64,000 nt of DNA from Strigamia acuminata (Eukaryota > Arthropoda > Chilopoda > Geophilomorpha > Linotaeniidae). Numbering within the stretch: the first letter of the stretch is position 1; each line of letters opens with the position of its first letter. The notes beneath the pieces are model-generated. The model was not told where the DNA came from and made no database searches. It was given only the letters and a program-made list of their open reading frames with translations. Below, in pieces: positions 19,429 through 30,611 of the stretch. The stretch spans positions 7,466,427 through 7,530,426 of the forward strand of contig OX442315.1 of the NCBI GenBank assembly GCA_949358305.1. Direction: 5' to 3'. The translations under genes and the position numbers were made by a program.

Positions 19429-22400
19429 TTATCGCTCTCCTCTGCGAAGAGCCGGCAGCACCCCTCTGCATGGGCGGAGGATCACTGGTGGCACTGCCGG
19501 GGGCGACGGTGGTAAATCCGGGGGCAGAGAGGTTGTCAGATCCGCAGGATTCTGTCGCTCGTTGATGAAGTACTGCGGGTGACTGCCGGCTGGCTCGCCA
19601 ACCAACCCCGTACGCTCATGGATCCAAATCCGGGTAGACGCGGGGAATCGATCGGGGACGAGTCGGATCCTTCGCGACTCGGCGCTCGATCCGGGTTTCC
19701 TGTGGGCCCGTAGGATACGGCGATGGAAGACGGCGTCCATGGTGGATCGGGCTTCTCTGTTTAGCCATTTGAGGATTGATTCGCCGTGATCGTCGGAGTC
19801 AATGATGCGTTGTCGCGTGAACTCCGACATCTGAAGGAAGGGGTATTCCACTCCCAGCCTCAAATAAAGCTGCGCTGCTGGGGGCGGCGGAGGCGATGGT
19901 GGGAGCGGAATCTCCATTGGGCTCTCCAACGGTGGCGTAGCCGGCTCTGCAGAGAGAGCGGCCAGCCCTGCCGCTGGTGGTGAAGGAGAGGGCAGCGGAG
20001 GAGTTCGGGGTCCTCGCTTGGAACGCTTCGGAATCAATATGGGTCGATTCGCGTGTCGCTTCTCCTTCGGGAATACCGGCTTTGGGGTCGGTATGTATGG
20101 TTGGACCGCCGCCTCTGGGGGGGCGGTCTCGATGGCCTGTGGAAGGCTCGCCGCCGTTCCCGGTATCTCCGGAACCTCCCGAATTGTTCGCAACAAGGAA
20201 GGGTGGACTCCGGGGTTCCGGTAGCGGAATGCTAACGAACGCATCTTTGAAAACTGTAGGCCTGGGTTTTCCGTATTTCTGGCCAGGTCGAAGCGCAGCG
20301 AGGCGGGCTCAGGAGTCCATCCGGCCCATACCTGGTACAACGCCCGAGGAAGGTGAACTCCCTCACGGTCGACGATTGTCCAGGCCGCCATAGCTTGCCG
20401 ACTGTCCAAGAAGACGCCCAGGGATAGCAGCTGGGCCAGTACGTTCGTCACAGCCAAATTCAAACTGCTCCGATGGCAGGGGTGAGCGCGGTCCGGATTG
20501 TCACTGAATTGCTGTGACAACGTCCGCATCTGTTCGATCGCCCAGTTGATGTGGTGAGTTTGGGCGGCGTCGGCCTGTCGTATGGCCAACTCGGCAATCG
20601 CGGGGTTCTCGTATTCGGCCAGATATTCTTGTAGCTCGCTGAGTGGGGGATAGGCCGCTTCACGCCGGCATCGAGCGTCCATCTCTCGCTGGGCGTACCA
20701 TTCGGCGTTGCGATAAGGTCGACACACTCGTGGCGTTGGGGGGGACGGTGGACGGCCCAGCCCGGGTAGATTATCGTATCTGACCCGCTTCGGAGCTGGA
20801 TCCCCCACCGGAATCATCCGGGGAGGGGTCCAAGCGGTCACGGCTGGGTTTGTACCCTCGAGGAGTGGCGGCCATCGCGATTGCACTTGTGGGGGCACAA
20901 GCGCGGTGGGCACAGCCGGTGTTGAGCCCGACGGCCGGTTGGCCGCGTATCCTCGGAAGGCGTTCTTCAATGCTACGGCCAGATCCTGTTTTGTAACCGG
21001 CCCACCTTTGTCCGACTCATCTGGGGACATTTGCTCTTCCGTCAACTCTCCCAAATCAATCTCTGCTTGGCGCCTGGACGGTCCAGCCGTGGGTCCGAGA
21101 CTCTGGGGTTCGGACCGTTTCGCGGCGGCCATCTCTCGCTCCTTCTCTAATCCCTTAGCTATCAGGGATTGCGCTCGCAACTTCTGACGTACTTTGCGCT
21201 TTCGATTCCTCCGGGTGCTGGCTGCGACGGATCTTCGTTGGGCCGTCCTCTGGGGGACGTCCGTCGGAGAATTCGGTCTCTGGTGTGATGAGACGGTTCG
21301 TCGCGACGAGGATTGATCTGACGACTGTGTGGTAATCGCCATGAACAACGAGGATCTTTTCTTTCCTCGATCTTGGTGTGTCTCGGTCCTCGCAGCCCAG
21401 TGGGCGGAAGATTCGACTGTTCGCTCAGCCCGCGCGTCGTCTGGCGAGGCAGGCTCGAGCGTTACTACTCGGCGACACTCCGAGCGCACGACAACTCGAG
21501 TTCGGGAACTGGAGCTGCTCGAGCGGCTGCGGTAGTCGCGGCTCGTTGACGGGCCGGCCTCTGTTGGGGAGACGGCCTGTCTTCTTCGTGCGGGTCCGCG
21601 TGGGGCGGACTCCGCCGGACGCTTCGATCTTCTGTGATGGCGGCGACTTCCCAGGATACCAGCGTGGTATAACTGCCACATCTCAGACTGCGTGGCCGTA
21701 AAATTCGCCGGCGGTATCCATCTGGGTGTCAGATGATCTTCTTCGATGTCGCGAAGCCATCTACGGATTTCTTCGGGGGAGAAACCGTTTCTCTCGAGAA
21801 CTCGGGTTACTCCGTGAGTCTCGGTGCGCTTTAAGCGTTTGATCTCGTCGTCCACTATTCTCTGGCGGGCTGCCAAGGTCGGGGCCTCGCTCCACCTATG
21901 GGAGGTGTGCAGCTCGGCCACCGTGCCTGGGTAAGCCTCTTCCAGGTACCCGGAGTAAACGGGGCTCGGCGGATCCGCATCGGGTGGGATCCGCGGCCCC
22001 ACTCGCTCCCTCATCTCCTTCGTCATGCACTCGACCAGCGTTTTTGATCGCTCGAATTTTTCCTCGAGGGTCCTGGAATACATCAATCGGATTTTCCAGG
22101 CGCTGGTCTCTGCAGGATAGGCCTGCCGCAGGTAAATCGGCAGGGCTCCGCGAAAGATGTTGTTGGCGGTTGACGCCGTCGGAGGCAGGGCGTCCCACGA
22201 TTCTAGCGGGTCGACCTGAATAATTTTAGATCACAAGATTAATATAATAAATCCCAGTTAACGATGGGGATCAGAAATATGTTCAAGATCGACGGTGGCA
22301 GCAACTCCTTTCTTTTGTTGCGGCCGTCGGTCTTATTTTCTTGTTTCGCAGTTCTGCGATGATCTCCGCCGTCGTAGCGCTGATCCAACACTACTTTTGA

Positions 22401-22892
22401 ACTCAGGTGATCCGCTTTTTTGGAAGGGGTCGCAGGCAAAACCGATCGTTAAATTTTAATTTCTTACGTTAAACTTTTTATTTTAACTCTAATCGTATTT
22501 TAATTTATTACGATGTTTAATTTTAAAAGAAAGAAAACCTTTAGTTTTGGTTTTGGTTTGCCACGACGCCATTCCGCGAACACTTCCTTTGTTCTAGTTT
22601 TTTGGCGGCCTTGACTCCGAGGTGAATCTGGGTCCACTCTCGGGTTTTTAGCCAGCCTTAAATCAATAATAAAACAGAAAGAAATATATCAGTCACAAGT
22701 CACGCTCCAATCTGGGTTGGATGCAACAGATTCAAAGAATTATGTGATTTCTCTGGGGAAATCACACTAATTTACCTGCAACGGCGGTTGTTCGTCCCAA
22801 TTCTCATCGTCTTCTGCATTTACGATTAGGCCGTCGCTCTCGTCTCTCGACGATGCGCTCGGCTCTAATCGTGGGTTGCGTCGATCGGCCAT
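19429..22892 (-). CDS. Gypsy-B ORF3, two-exon gene of unknown function
   Basis: Exon 1 is 22892-22776 (39 codons, acidic, motif ENWDE near its end); exon 2 is 22215-19429 (929 codons with stop). The 560-bp intron has GTAAAT and TTATTCAG ends and keeps phase 0, giving 967 residues. The same exon plan and aligned protein exist in Gypsy-C. Conserved blocks: residues about 45-90, including an FRG.LP.(Y/F)LR pattern; EMWQL at about 217-221; a large block at about 544-707 (EWYAQR ... RQAMAAW.IVDREGV ... MRSLAFR); and a C-terminal block at about 820-930 with RRILRAHR. Between them are Ser/Arg-rich, strongly basic (RRNRKRKVRQKLR, about 374-386) and Pro-rich tracts. There is no signal peptide, membrane segment or protease site, so it is not an envelope protein although it sits in the env position. 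The basic tracts look like nuclear or RNA-binding signals. Function unknown. It ends 45 bases before the LTR and is GC-richer than the host flanks. Confidence 0.8.
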
Positions 22893-23051
22893 TTCAATTT
22901 AGGAAAATGAAGTTTTTGTTTGAGAGGTCTTTGTCTTTCTCTTTGGGGGAGAAGCAAAAACACGTCTCGTCGTGTTAAAAACAGTCGGAAACTGGGCCTA
23001 TCGACGCTGAGAATTGTGGGTCTCGAACGCGTCTCGTATTTTGCGAGATCC

Positions 23052-23078
23052 GCCGTGCTGGTAATGACGCTACGGGGT
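23052..23078 (-). promoter_or_regulatory. 27-nt conserved hairpin between pol and ORF3
   Basis: On the minus strand ACCCCGTAGC-N9-GCACGGCG lies 160 bases before ORF3 exon 1. The same 27-nt pattern occurs three times in the same interval of Gypsy-C. The stem pairs CCC-GT with AC-GG(G) and GC with GC, with a bulged A. Confidence 0.55.
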
Positions 23079-23273
23079 CGACCGCGTGGTTTCATTGTCA
23101 CGTGGTCGCCCGATACGTCATAACTTCTCGTCTGTTAGTGGTGACTGCGACAATTCGTTGCGAAGTTTGGACTTAGCCAAATTTTCGCGTTTCAACATGT
23201 GCAGCAGCTCTCGTAAGTAAATCTTTTTATTTTACAAGGCCTCCGCTCCATGTTATCACATTTTCTTTTATTT

Positions 23274-26200
23274 TTAGTTCTTCCCCACGACTTTGCCGTC
23301 CCGAATGAACGGATTATTGCTTCGTCGTGGTCGAAGGTTGATTTTCGACGTGCTCGTAGATCGTGACTCTACTTGCTCGTTCATCTCCGATGTGTTGGCA
23401 TTTTTCTCATTATTAATTTTTTTATTTTCCATTTCAGAAGTACATTCTTCTGCTTCCTCCCTCTCCGAAATTGCTTGCTCCGGCTGAGTTGGAGCCTCGT
23501 CGGCTGGGGATTCGGCGTCGAAGAATTCATCCTCGTTTTCCGCTATATTTTCAGCTTCATTTGTTTTTTGGAACGTGTCGACCACGGTGCCCCCTTGGCC
23601 GCTGTGTGTCTGACCTTCCAGCCAAATTTCCTGTGGAAATTCTGGCAGATATGGCCTTAAATCTCGGCCATGTATCGACTGAAAATTTTTGTTGTCCTCT
23701 AGGCGGCGTAGTTGGTATGCGTTGCCTCCGTGTTCGGCCACAATTACGTAGGGACCGTCCCTCTTGTCGGCTAAACCGGCGGCGATGCCCCTCGCTGCAT
23801 TGGACAACGTGTGTGCCTCCTTCCACACTAGATCATTCACTTTAAAGTTCGCGAAAGCGAGATCGCCTTCTTTATCTGCGATTCTCTCTCTCATGTTGAA
23901 AATATGCGCCATCATATGCCGGTACGTGTCGGATATAGTCTGTTCCAACCGGCACACGTACTCATGTGGGCTCGACGGGTCTAATACGTTAACAGCTTCG
24001 GCAACGCGTGGGTCCCATGGCATCCTTAATTCGCGGGCGAAGTTGAGGTACGCCGGTGAGAATTCGCGTGTTCGTGACACGGTTGAGCGAATGCTGAAAG
24101 CGATTTCTCGCAGGTATTCGTCCCATCGATTGTGAATGTCGGTGAATACTGTCAGCGCATATTTTATATCTTTATTTAATCTCTCGACTGGGTTTGTCTG
24201 AGGATTATATGTGGAGGTGTTCGATGCATCCATTTTAAATTTCCTACAGAAGTCTTTATATATTCTTGATCGGAATTGGGGGCCGTTATCCGAAATGAGT
24301 TTTCTGGGAAACCCAAATCGCATTGCCACGTCGTAAAGGCACTCGACTATGTTTTCAGCCGAGGGCTTCGCGAGGGCGTACAGCTCCGGCCATCGGGTGG
24401 CCACGTCCATAATTACGAGAATATACATGTTCTTGTTTCCCGTTGTGGGCTTGGGGCCCATCAAGTCTATGCTTAAGCAGTCAAACGGTGCGTAGGGTCC
24501 GAGAGACATGGCGTTTCTGGCTACTTTATCTCGCGGTCTGCATGCTTGGCACCGGGGGCAGTGTCGGATAAATTTCGTTATCTTTTGCCGCGCGCCCGGC
24601 CAGAAGAAAAGTTGCTTTACTCGATAAAGGGTTCTCGCTATGCCGGAATGGCTGGCGAGCGGGTGTCCGTGCATCAGCCACAACAGTCGGTTGTGCAGTG
24701 ATGCCGGTACGACCACTTTCACCGAGTTTCCCGCTCCACTGAGGTCATCTTGAAATGTCGGGTGGTATTTTACCAGGAGTTCATCATCTATGAGGTAGCT
24801 TGTTGCTTCTTTGACGAACTGTTTCCGGCGGTGTGGGTTTGTCATCCCTTCCGGAAATTCGCCGTTCAGCAAATATTGTGTTATAATTTGACATTTTGTG
24901 TCTGCTGCCTGGTGTTCGACGAACTCACGTCTCGTGGGTGGAGCATATTGCGTTTTTTCTTCAATTTTTGCTGTGAAGGCGCGTAGTAGTGTTTTGTGGG
25001 TTTCTCCGGGGGGCGGAGGTTGAATTGCGGACGTTGAATCGCTCGTCCCAGCTGGCTGGTACGTTCGAGTCCAAAAACCACAAAACGTTCTATCTTCGGG
25101 CTCCATCACCGGCAGTTCGTTTGCTTTTCGTAAGCGCCATATTCTGCGTGGAGTTGGGCAGTACAAGAGGTGGGTGTCGTCCTCGCCGTCGTCGTCTGGT
25201 CCCTGGGGGTCAGAGGCTGGGGCTCTTGAGAGGGCGTCGGCCACATGATTGTACTTCCCGGGGCGGTACGTAATTGTTATATCGCACGCCATTAACTCCA
25301 GTTGCCATCTTGCGAGTCGGCCGGAAGGTTCCTTGAGCTTCATCAACCAGCTTAGTGCCTGGTGATCTGTCTGAACCTCGAAGTTCGTGTACTCCAGATA
25401 GTCGCGAAATTTTCGAACTGCCCAAATTACGGCTAGGCATTCTAGTTCCGTTGCCGTGTAATTTTTCTCCGCGCCCTGTATTTTCCTGCTTATAAACATA
25501 CAGGGTACTTCTTGCGAGATTCCGTTGTACACGTGGGTCTGCAGAAGGGCTGCACCCAGTCCGATTTTACTCGCGTCGGTGTGCAACACGAACGGTCGGT
25601 TTAGGTCCGGCAATGGCATCTTTTCGACGTCAGCCAGCATTTGCTTGATAGTGCTAAATGCGGCCTCGCACTGGACCGTCCACTCAAACTCTTTATCCGT
25701 TCGTAAGAGATCCGTTATAGGCGCGGCCACCTCAGCCAGACCAGAGAGTAGTCGGCCGAAGAAATTGACCATGCCCATGAATCTTTGGACACCTTTTATA
25801 TCTTCGGGGGCGGGGAATCCGTTTATTGCTTTGACCTTTTCGGGGTCAATCGCGATTCCCTCGACTCCTATTCGATATCCTAGGAAGGCAAGCTCTTTTC
25901 TGCAAAACTTGCTCTTCCCTGGATGGATGTGGAGTCCCGCCTTGGCTAGGCGAGAGACCACTCTGTCGATGTGGTCTATATGCTCTTCGAATGTGTCCGA
26001 CGTTATTATTATGTCGTCGAGATACGCCCACACGAAGTCGTGAAGCATATCTCCCAACACGCTTTCGATCAATTTCTGGAACGTGCTCGGGGCGTTTACA
26101 AGCCCGAACGGCATCACGTTGAACATTAATCTTCCTATCGGGGAGTAGAAAGCCGTTTTTAGTTTGTCTTCTGGTTTTAGCTCCACTTGCCAATACCCCT

Positions 26201-27403
26201 TTGACAGATCCATCGTGGTTACCCACTTGAACGGGCTCAGTTCCCGGAGGATCGAGTCTATAGACGGCATCTGAATCGGGTCTATAACCGTTATCGCGTT
26301 CAGGGGGCGATAATCAATGCATAGTCGAGGTTCCGAGCCTGGACGCATCACCAGGACGATCCGCATGGCGTATTCGCCCAGGGCTTGCGTTACTATGCCC
26401 TTGTCGAGCATGTCTTGGCACATTTGCGTCACGATGTCTCTTTTCTGGGGGTTCATCCCCTTGTAAGGCACTCGAATCGGCTTGTCTGTGGTTAAGACTA
26501 TTTCGTGGGTTGCTTCCGTCGTTTGACCAGGTGTCTTGGTCAGAATTCTTTCATGTTTTCGAAGCACTCGCCTTAGTAGCGATGCCTCGTTAACACGCAG
26601 TGCTGCCTCCTCGACCAGTGTGTCCACGACGTTACTCCTCTGTAATTCCAGAGTGAAGGCTGCGAAATCGTAATCTTGGACGAATTTTCGCAATCCTCTT
26701 CCGTATTCCTCTTTGTCCTCGGCTTCGTCCAGTAATTTTTGGGGAACTACGGGGACTGGCCGTTCTCCCTCGGGACTTATCCAGTTCCATGAACGGGTTA
26801 TCGGGTTTGGCTGAATTTTCAGTTTTGCCATGATATCCATCCCTAAGAGGAATACTTTGTCGTGGGATGGCAAGACTATGAAGGGGTGGGACAGGTTCCC
26901 CCCCTTCCAGTCGATCATGATGCGAACTACGCCCCTCGGCTTGACGTAGCCGTTGGCGGTGAGCAATTCTACGTTCGCGTTCACTTGTGCCACCTTTTTT
27001 TCAATATCCAAGTCCTTTACTATATCTTCGGATATGAATGAACGATCTGCTCCTGAATCCAGCAGACCGAACAATTTTTGGTTTTCGATCTCCACTGGCA
27101 GCATACACAGAGTTTCGCAATGTGTTTTCGTGACATTGCAGTGAAAAACGCGTAATGTTTGGGGCTCAACCTCCAGATTGAACGGGAGGTCCGTCCAATC
27201 TATGTCGACCTCCGGCTTCGTTCTCACTTGCATACTTGTCAGCGTCACTGTTTCTTCCTTCTTCGGAATGGTCTGCATGCGATCTTTGATCTGTGCTTCT
27301 GCCAAGGCATGACCTGCGGGTCCAGTGTGATATTTCTTCTTTTTAATTTCCGCGGCTGGCGCAGACGAAGCTGAATTTATTTCGGCGACGCCTGCGCTTG
27401 GGA
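23274..27403 (-). CDS. pol: Gypsy-B pol: protease, RT, RNase H, integrase
   Basis: Pol is in the -1 frame relative to gag and opens directly after the slippery site (first codon at 27403), with no ATG required. Counting from 27305: protease DSG at 83-85; RT with LCIDYRPLN near 330, MPFGLVNAPSTF near 400 and YLDD at 428-431; RNase H with HTDAS at 575-579; the integrase zinc finger H880/H886 region with CPRCQAC near 920; and the integrase triad D947, D1006, E1041. A gypsy-type C-terminal domain and an acidic, low-complexity tail follow. No chromodomain seen. All catalytic residues are present and there is no stop. Gypsy-C pol is clearly homologous but broken. The tail ends about 380 bases before ORF3 exon 1. 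Confidence 0.95.
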
Positions 27404-27410
27404 GTTTTTT
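27359..27410 (-). promoter_or_regulatory. Gypsy-B -1 ribosomal frameshift signal
   Basis: On the minus strand the heptamer A AAA AAC (27410-27404) is read in gag frame as GCA AAA AAC, the canonical X XXY YYZ form. Six bases later GCGCAG (27397-27392) can pair with CTGCGC (27364-27359), with an inner CGAA/TTCG pairing and the gag stop codon in the loop. A -1 slip enters pol with no stop. The stem is conserved in Gypsy-C. Confidence 0.85.
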
Positions 27411-30400
27411 GCTAGATTAGTATTTAACTCCATCATCATTTTCATCAAGGTTTGCATGATGCCTTTTTCTTTGACGGTTTTTTCGCATTTGTCGGAGTAG
27501 TGACCGTATTCTCCGCAGCTGTAACATTTGATGTTACTTTTATCCCCTGTGGGAGTGAATCCCGGTTTTTTCGGGACGAAGGGCGTCGGGAATCGTCTTT
27601 TTCCTCCCAATGCCCCTCTCGCTTTTGTTGCCTGCACGTGTGCTCTGAATTGTGCGATTGCTAAGGCCCGGTGTGCATGGTGCAAATAGGGACCTTGATC
27701 GTCGCATCCCGTCGACAAGTTTTCGAGGTGCTCATTTAGGGCTTCCTCGTCGCTTGATGCTGGCTCCTCTTCTTTAGCCGTGGCGAGAGGTGTTGTCTCT
27801 TCGACTTTCTCCATCTGGGTGGAGTCCGTCGAGGTCACCTGCATCGCCGTTGCTGCCGGTGCTTTCTTTGGGGCAGCTATCGGGTTGGCTGGAAGAATAC
27901 TGCCTGCTTTAGGCGTCAGCATTCGTCCGAAGGATGCTTCGGTGAGACTCATTATGCCGCTCAAATATTCACTTGGCCTCATTAATTTCTCTGAGGTCTT
28001 GTGACGTTCGGCGCTCGTCTGCAACCGTTTCTCGTGCGCGTCAGCTTCCTCCGGGGGCAGAGTGGCGTAATACCGCTGTTCTATTTCTAACGTGTTTGTT
28101 AGAAGATAGTTACTGACATCTTGGTAATCGCCAGTGCGGGGTGCACGCATGTCTAGCAGAATTCTTTGCGAGTGGGCCGATAATCCTCCGTAAAAGATCA
28201 TCGTAAAACCAGCGGGGTTTATTTCGTACGGCGCTCTTGCAAACAGGAGTTTCGCTCGGGCGTCGTAGTCGGCTAATGTTTCTCCTGGGGCTTGCCGTAG
28301 ACCACGTAATTTGTTACTGATCTCGTCTGGAGTCTCGCCGTATCGGAGATCGAAACGGACGAGAAAATCGTCCCAGGTTGGGTTTTTCAGTCCCTGATAC
28401 CATTCTCGAGCTGACCCCGTGGTTAGCTCCACTAGACCGTGGGTTAGCATGTCGGCGACGGTGGCTTTTGTCGCTTTCTTGATACGCATTACTTCGTCTA
28501 GGAAGCGGTCTCCGGCCTTCCACGAACCGTCGAATCGTGTTTGTATGTAGTGTTGCCAACGGATGTTACCCGTGGCTTCGCTGCTTGGTTCGTTTCGTAC
28601 GCCATATTTACGCTTAACCCTCTCTCCAGCGCGATTATGTTCGTCGCCTGGATGGCCTAGATCGATTCCTTCTCTTCTGAAAGAGTTCAGCAGGGCTCGG
28701 CCTAGCTCAGACATCGTGTAATGTCGGCCAGATGAGTCCTGAAAGTTCCCTTCCTCCGAACGAGGGTTGGAGCTCCGGGAGGAGCGGTCTGAAGCATTCG
28801 GCCGGTTCGACCGGTGCCCATCGCTGTCTTCTTGACTCCTCCCTGTAGACGGTCGACTCGGATGGTCGTCGTCCGACGAATCGGAGGGCTCGGAGGGATC
28901 TCCTTGGGGGTGAAACCTCGGCCCTCTCGGTGGGGTCTCTCCGCCAGCCTTCTTCTGTTTCGAGCCTCCGGATGGCGGCGGCTCCCCTCCGTCGTTGTTC
29001 TCGTAAAAAGAATGCCATCTGTTTTCCTCGCTTTCGGGGCGTTCCCGATTTTTATTTGCGTTTTTCTTTTCGAGTAACGCGTCGATGGCTGCTCCCGTCT
29101 CGGATCTTTTTGAGGGGTGACGGTCCTTTGTTTTTGGGACCGACTCGTCTCTCTTTTGAGATTTCCCCCTTTTCGCCGTTTTTGCCGGCTTTGTTGCACC
29201 TTCTCCTGTGTCGGTATCAGAGCCGCTGGGGGGTTCTGGTTTCCGTTTCAGGTTTTCTTCATTTTTCTTCCTGTCCGAGACGTCTTGTGCGTACTCTTTC
29301 TGGAACTTTTCTGTCTCCTTCTCCCAGTTTTCGGCTTCCCATCTTTTTTGCTCATCTATTATAGCTTGTTTCTTCGCTTTGTACTCTTCGGTCCATCTGA
29401 CTCGATCCCACTCTTCTTTCTCTTTCAGAAACTGTTCTTTTTCTTTTCTGGCTTCCTCTTCTCTCAACCTCTCGCGATGTTGTTCTTCCCATTTCTGATG
29501 TTGTAGAATGGCCTCTTTTCGCAACATTTGTAGTTTTTCTGTTTTTCTTTGAGCTATTAGCGCTTGAAATTGGTCCTCGTACTCTTGAGCTTCTCGATGT
29601 CGCCCTTCTACTGTTGCGTTCCATTCTTTTCGAATTTTAGCTTCTCGTTCTTCCCTCATTTTTTGGACCAGTTTCTCTGTTCTCTCGGTGGTTCTTCTCT
29701 CGCGTTGCTCCCTTTCTTCCTCTTCCTTCCAGAGTTCTCGTCGCTCTGCGCTCAGCCTTCGTTGGCGACTAGTCGCTTCTTGTCTGGCTTCCTCGCGGGC
29801 CTTCTCTCTGGATTCGTGAAGTGTTCGGTTGGGGTCTGGCGCGAAACCTCCGGTGTCACTGGGCGTTACCTGGGGCATGGGCGTCTCCGCTGCTGGTCTT
29901 GCGACCGGCGTCGGGGCTTGTGCCGCACAGATAGCGTCAGTGAGTAGGGTAATCGATTCCCAGACTGACGTTCCTACTGGAATGTCTATCATCGCTTTTA
30001 GCTGGGCAGCTTGCTGCGTCAACCGAATTAGGTGAGATACTTCGAAGGAAACAACTGCAGGACTCGCCGTAACTCGGGGGGTTATCGGGGTCCCGCCGTC
30101 GTTTTTCCGTGGGGTTTGTTTTACGGACGTCTGAGCCGTTGGTGGCGATGGGTCTGTGCCGATCGTGACCGTTCTTTTCGGAGCTTCATCCGTCTCCTCG
30201 GTCATCAATATCGATACTCGTCCTGGTGATATCTCGCGAATTTCTTCTCGATTTTCTATGGCTTCCGGATCGGTATCTTCGAAGGGTTGCATATTCAAGG
30301 GAACCCGCTCTCGCTCTGGCCCGTCTAGGGCCGCGAGCGATGCAGCTTGCTCCTCTTTCTGCGCCTTCGCTCTCCTTTTATTCGCTCGGGCTTTCGCCTT

Positions 30401-30517
30401 TGCGGACATTTCAGGGACGGGACCATCCGACCTTAGGTGGTAGTCGGAGGTCCTTTTTCCCTTCTCGGGCATTCTCTGCTCGGTGTCAGACGTGGATTGC
30501 TCATCTTTGTCTGACAT
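27377..30517 (-). CDS. gag: Gypsy-B gag, 1046 residues
   Basis: The frame starts MSDKDEQSTSDTEQ about 75 bases after the primer site. It has a disordered N-terminus; a long, highly charged Lys/Glu/Arg helix (about 225-420) that should form a coiled coil; a Ser/Arg/Pro linker; a retrotransposon capsid domain starting near residue 657 (WQHYIQTRFDGSWKAGDRFL, then GSAREWYQGL); and one CCHC knuckle near 998-1011 (CYSCGEYGHYSDKC). At over 1000 residues it is about twice the usual size for gypsy Gag because of the charged region. It ends with the frameshift site leading into pol. Gypsy-A has the same N-terminus; Gypsy-C has the same plan with RE/RD-rich sequence in place of the helix. Confidence 0.93.
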   Translation of the reverse strand: MSDKDEQSTSDTEQRMPEKGKRTSDYHLRSDGPVPEMSAKAKARANKRRAKAQKEEQAASLAALDGPERERVPLNMQPFEDTDPEAIENREEIREISPGRVSILMTEETDEAPKRTVTIGTDPSPPTAQTSVKQTPRKNDGGTPITPRVTASPAVVSFEVSHLIRLTQQAAQLKAMIDIPVGTSVWESITLLTDAICAAQAPTPVARPAAETPMPQVTPSDTGGFAPDPNRTLHESREKAREEARQEATSRQRRLSAERRELWKEEEEREQRERRTTERTEKLVQKMREEREAKIRKEWNATVEGRHREAQEYEDQFQALIAQRKTEKLQMLRKEAILQHQKWEEQHRERLREEEARKEKEQFLKEKEEWDRVRWTEEYKAKKQAIIDEQKRWEAENWEKETEKFQKEYAQDVSDRKKNEENLKRKPEPPSGSDTDTGEGATKPAKTAKRGKSQKRDESVPKTKDRHPSKRSETGAAIDALLEKKNANKNRERPESEENRWHSFYENNDGGEPPPSGGSKQKKAGGETPPRGPRFHPQGDPSEPSDSSDDDHPSRPSTGRSQEDSDGHRSNRPNASDRSSRSSNPRSEEGNFQDSSGRHYTMSELGRALLNSFRREGIDLGHPGDEHNRAGERVKRKYGVRNEPSSEATGNIRWQHYIQTRFDGSWKAGDRFLDEVMRIKKATKATVADMLTHGLVELTTGSAREWYQGLKNPTWDDFLVRFDLRYGETPDEISNKLRGLRQAPGETLADYDARAKLLFARAPYEINPAGFTMIFYGGLSAHSQRILLDMRAPRTGDYQDVSNYLLTNTLEIEQRYYATLPPEEADAHEKRLQTSAERHKTSEKLMRPSEYLSGIMSLTEASFGRMLTPKAGSILPANPIAAPKKAPAATAMQVTSTDSTQMEKVEETTPLATAKEEEPASSDEEALNEHLENLSTGCDDQGPYLHHAHRALAIAQFRAHVQATKARGALGGKRRFPTPFVPKKPGFTPTGDKSNIKCYSCGEYGHYSDKCEKTVKEKGIMQTLMKMMMELNTNLAKNSQAQASPK

Positions 30518-30591
30518 TTTCTTTCGGTAATTCTACGGTTTGGGTTATCTTATTGAGAGATCACAAGTTCAGATTTGAGATTTATTTCTAA

Positions 30592-30609
30592 ATCCCGGAC
30601 GGGCCCCCA
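30592..30609 (-). other. Gypsy-B primer-binding site, tRNA-Pro
   Basis: TGGGGGCCCGTCCGGGAT on the minus strand, two bases (CG) after the LTR. It has one mismatch to the tRNA-Pro primer site of murine leukaemia virus. Confidence 0.8.
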
Positions 30610-30611
30610 CG

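Noticed and set aside
19429-22892. ORF3 of the gypsy elements as an envelope gene
   Set aside because: It is in the env position, but neither copy has a signal peptide, membrane-spanning helix or cleavage site, and the protein is basic and rich in Ser, Arg and Pro.
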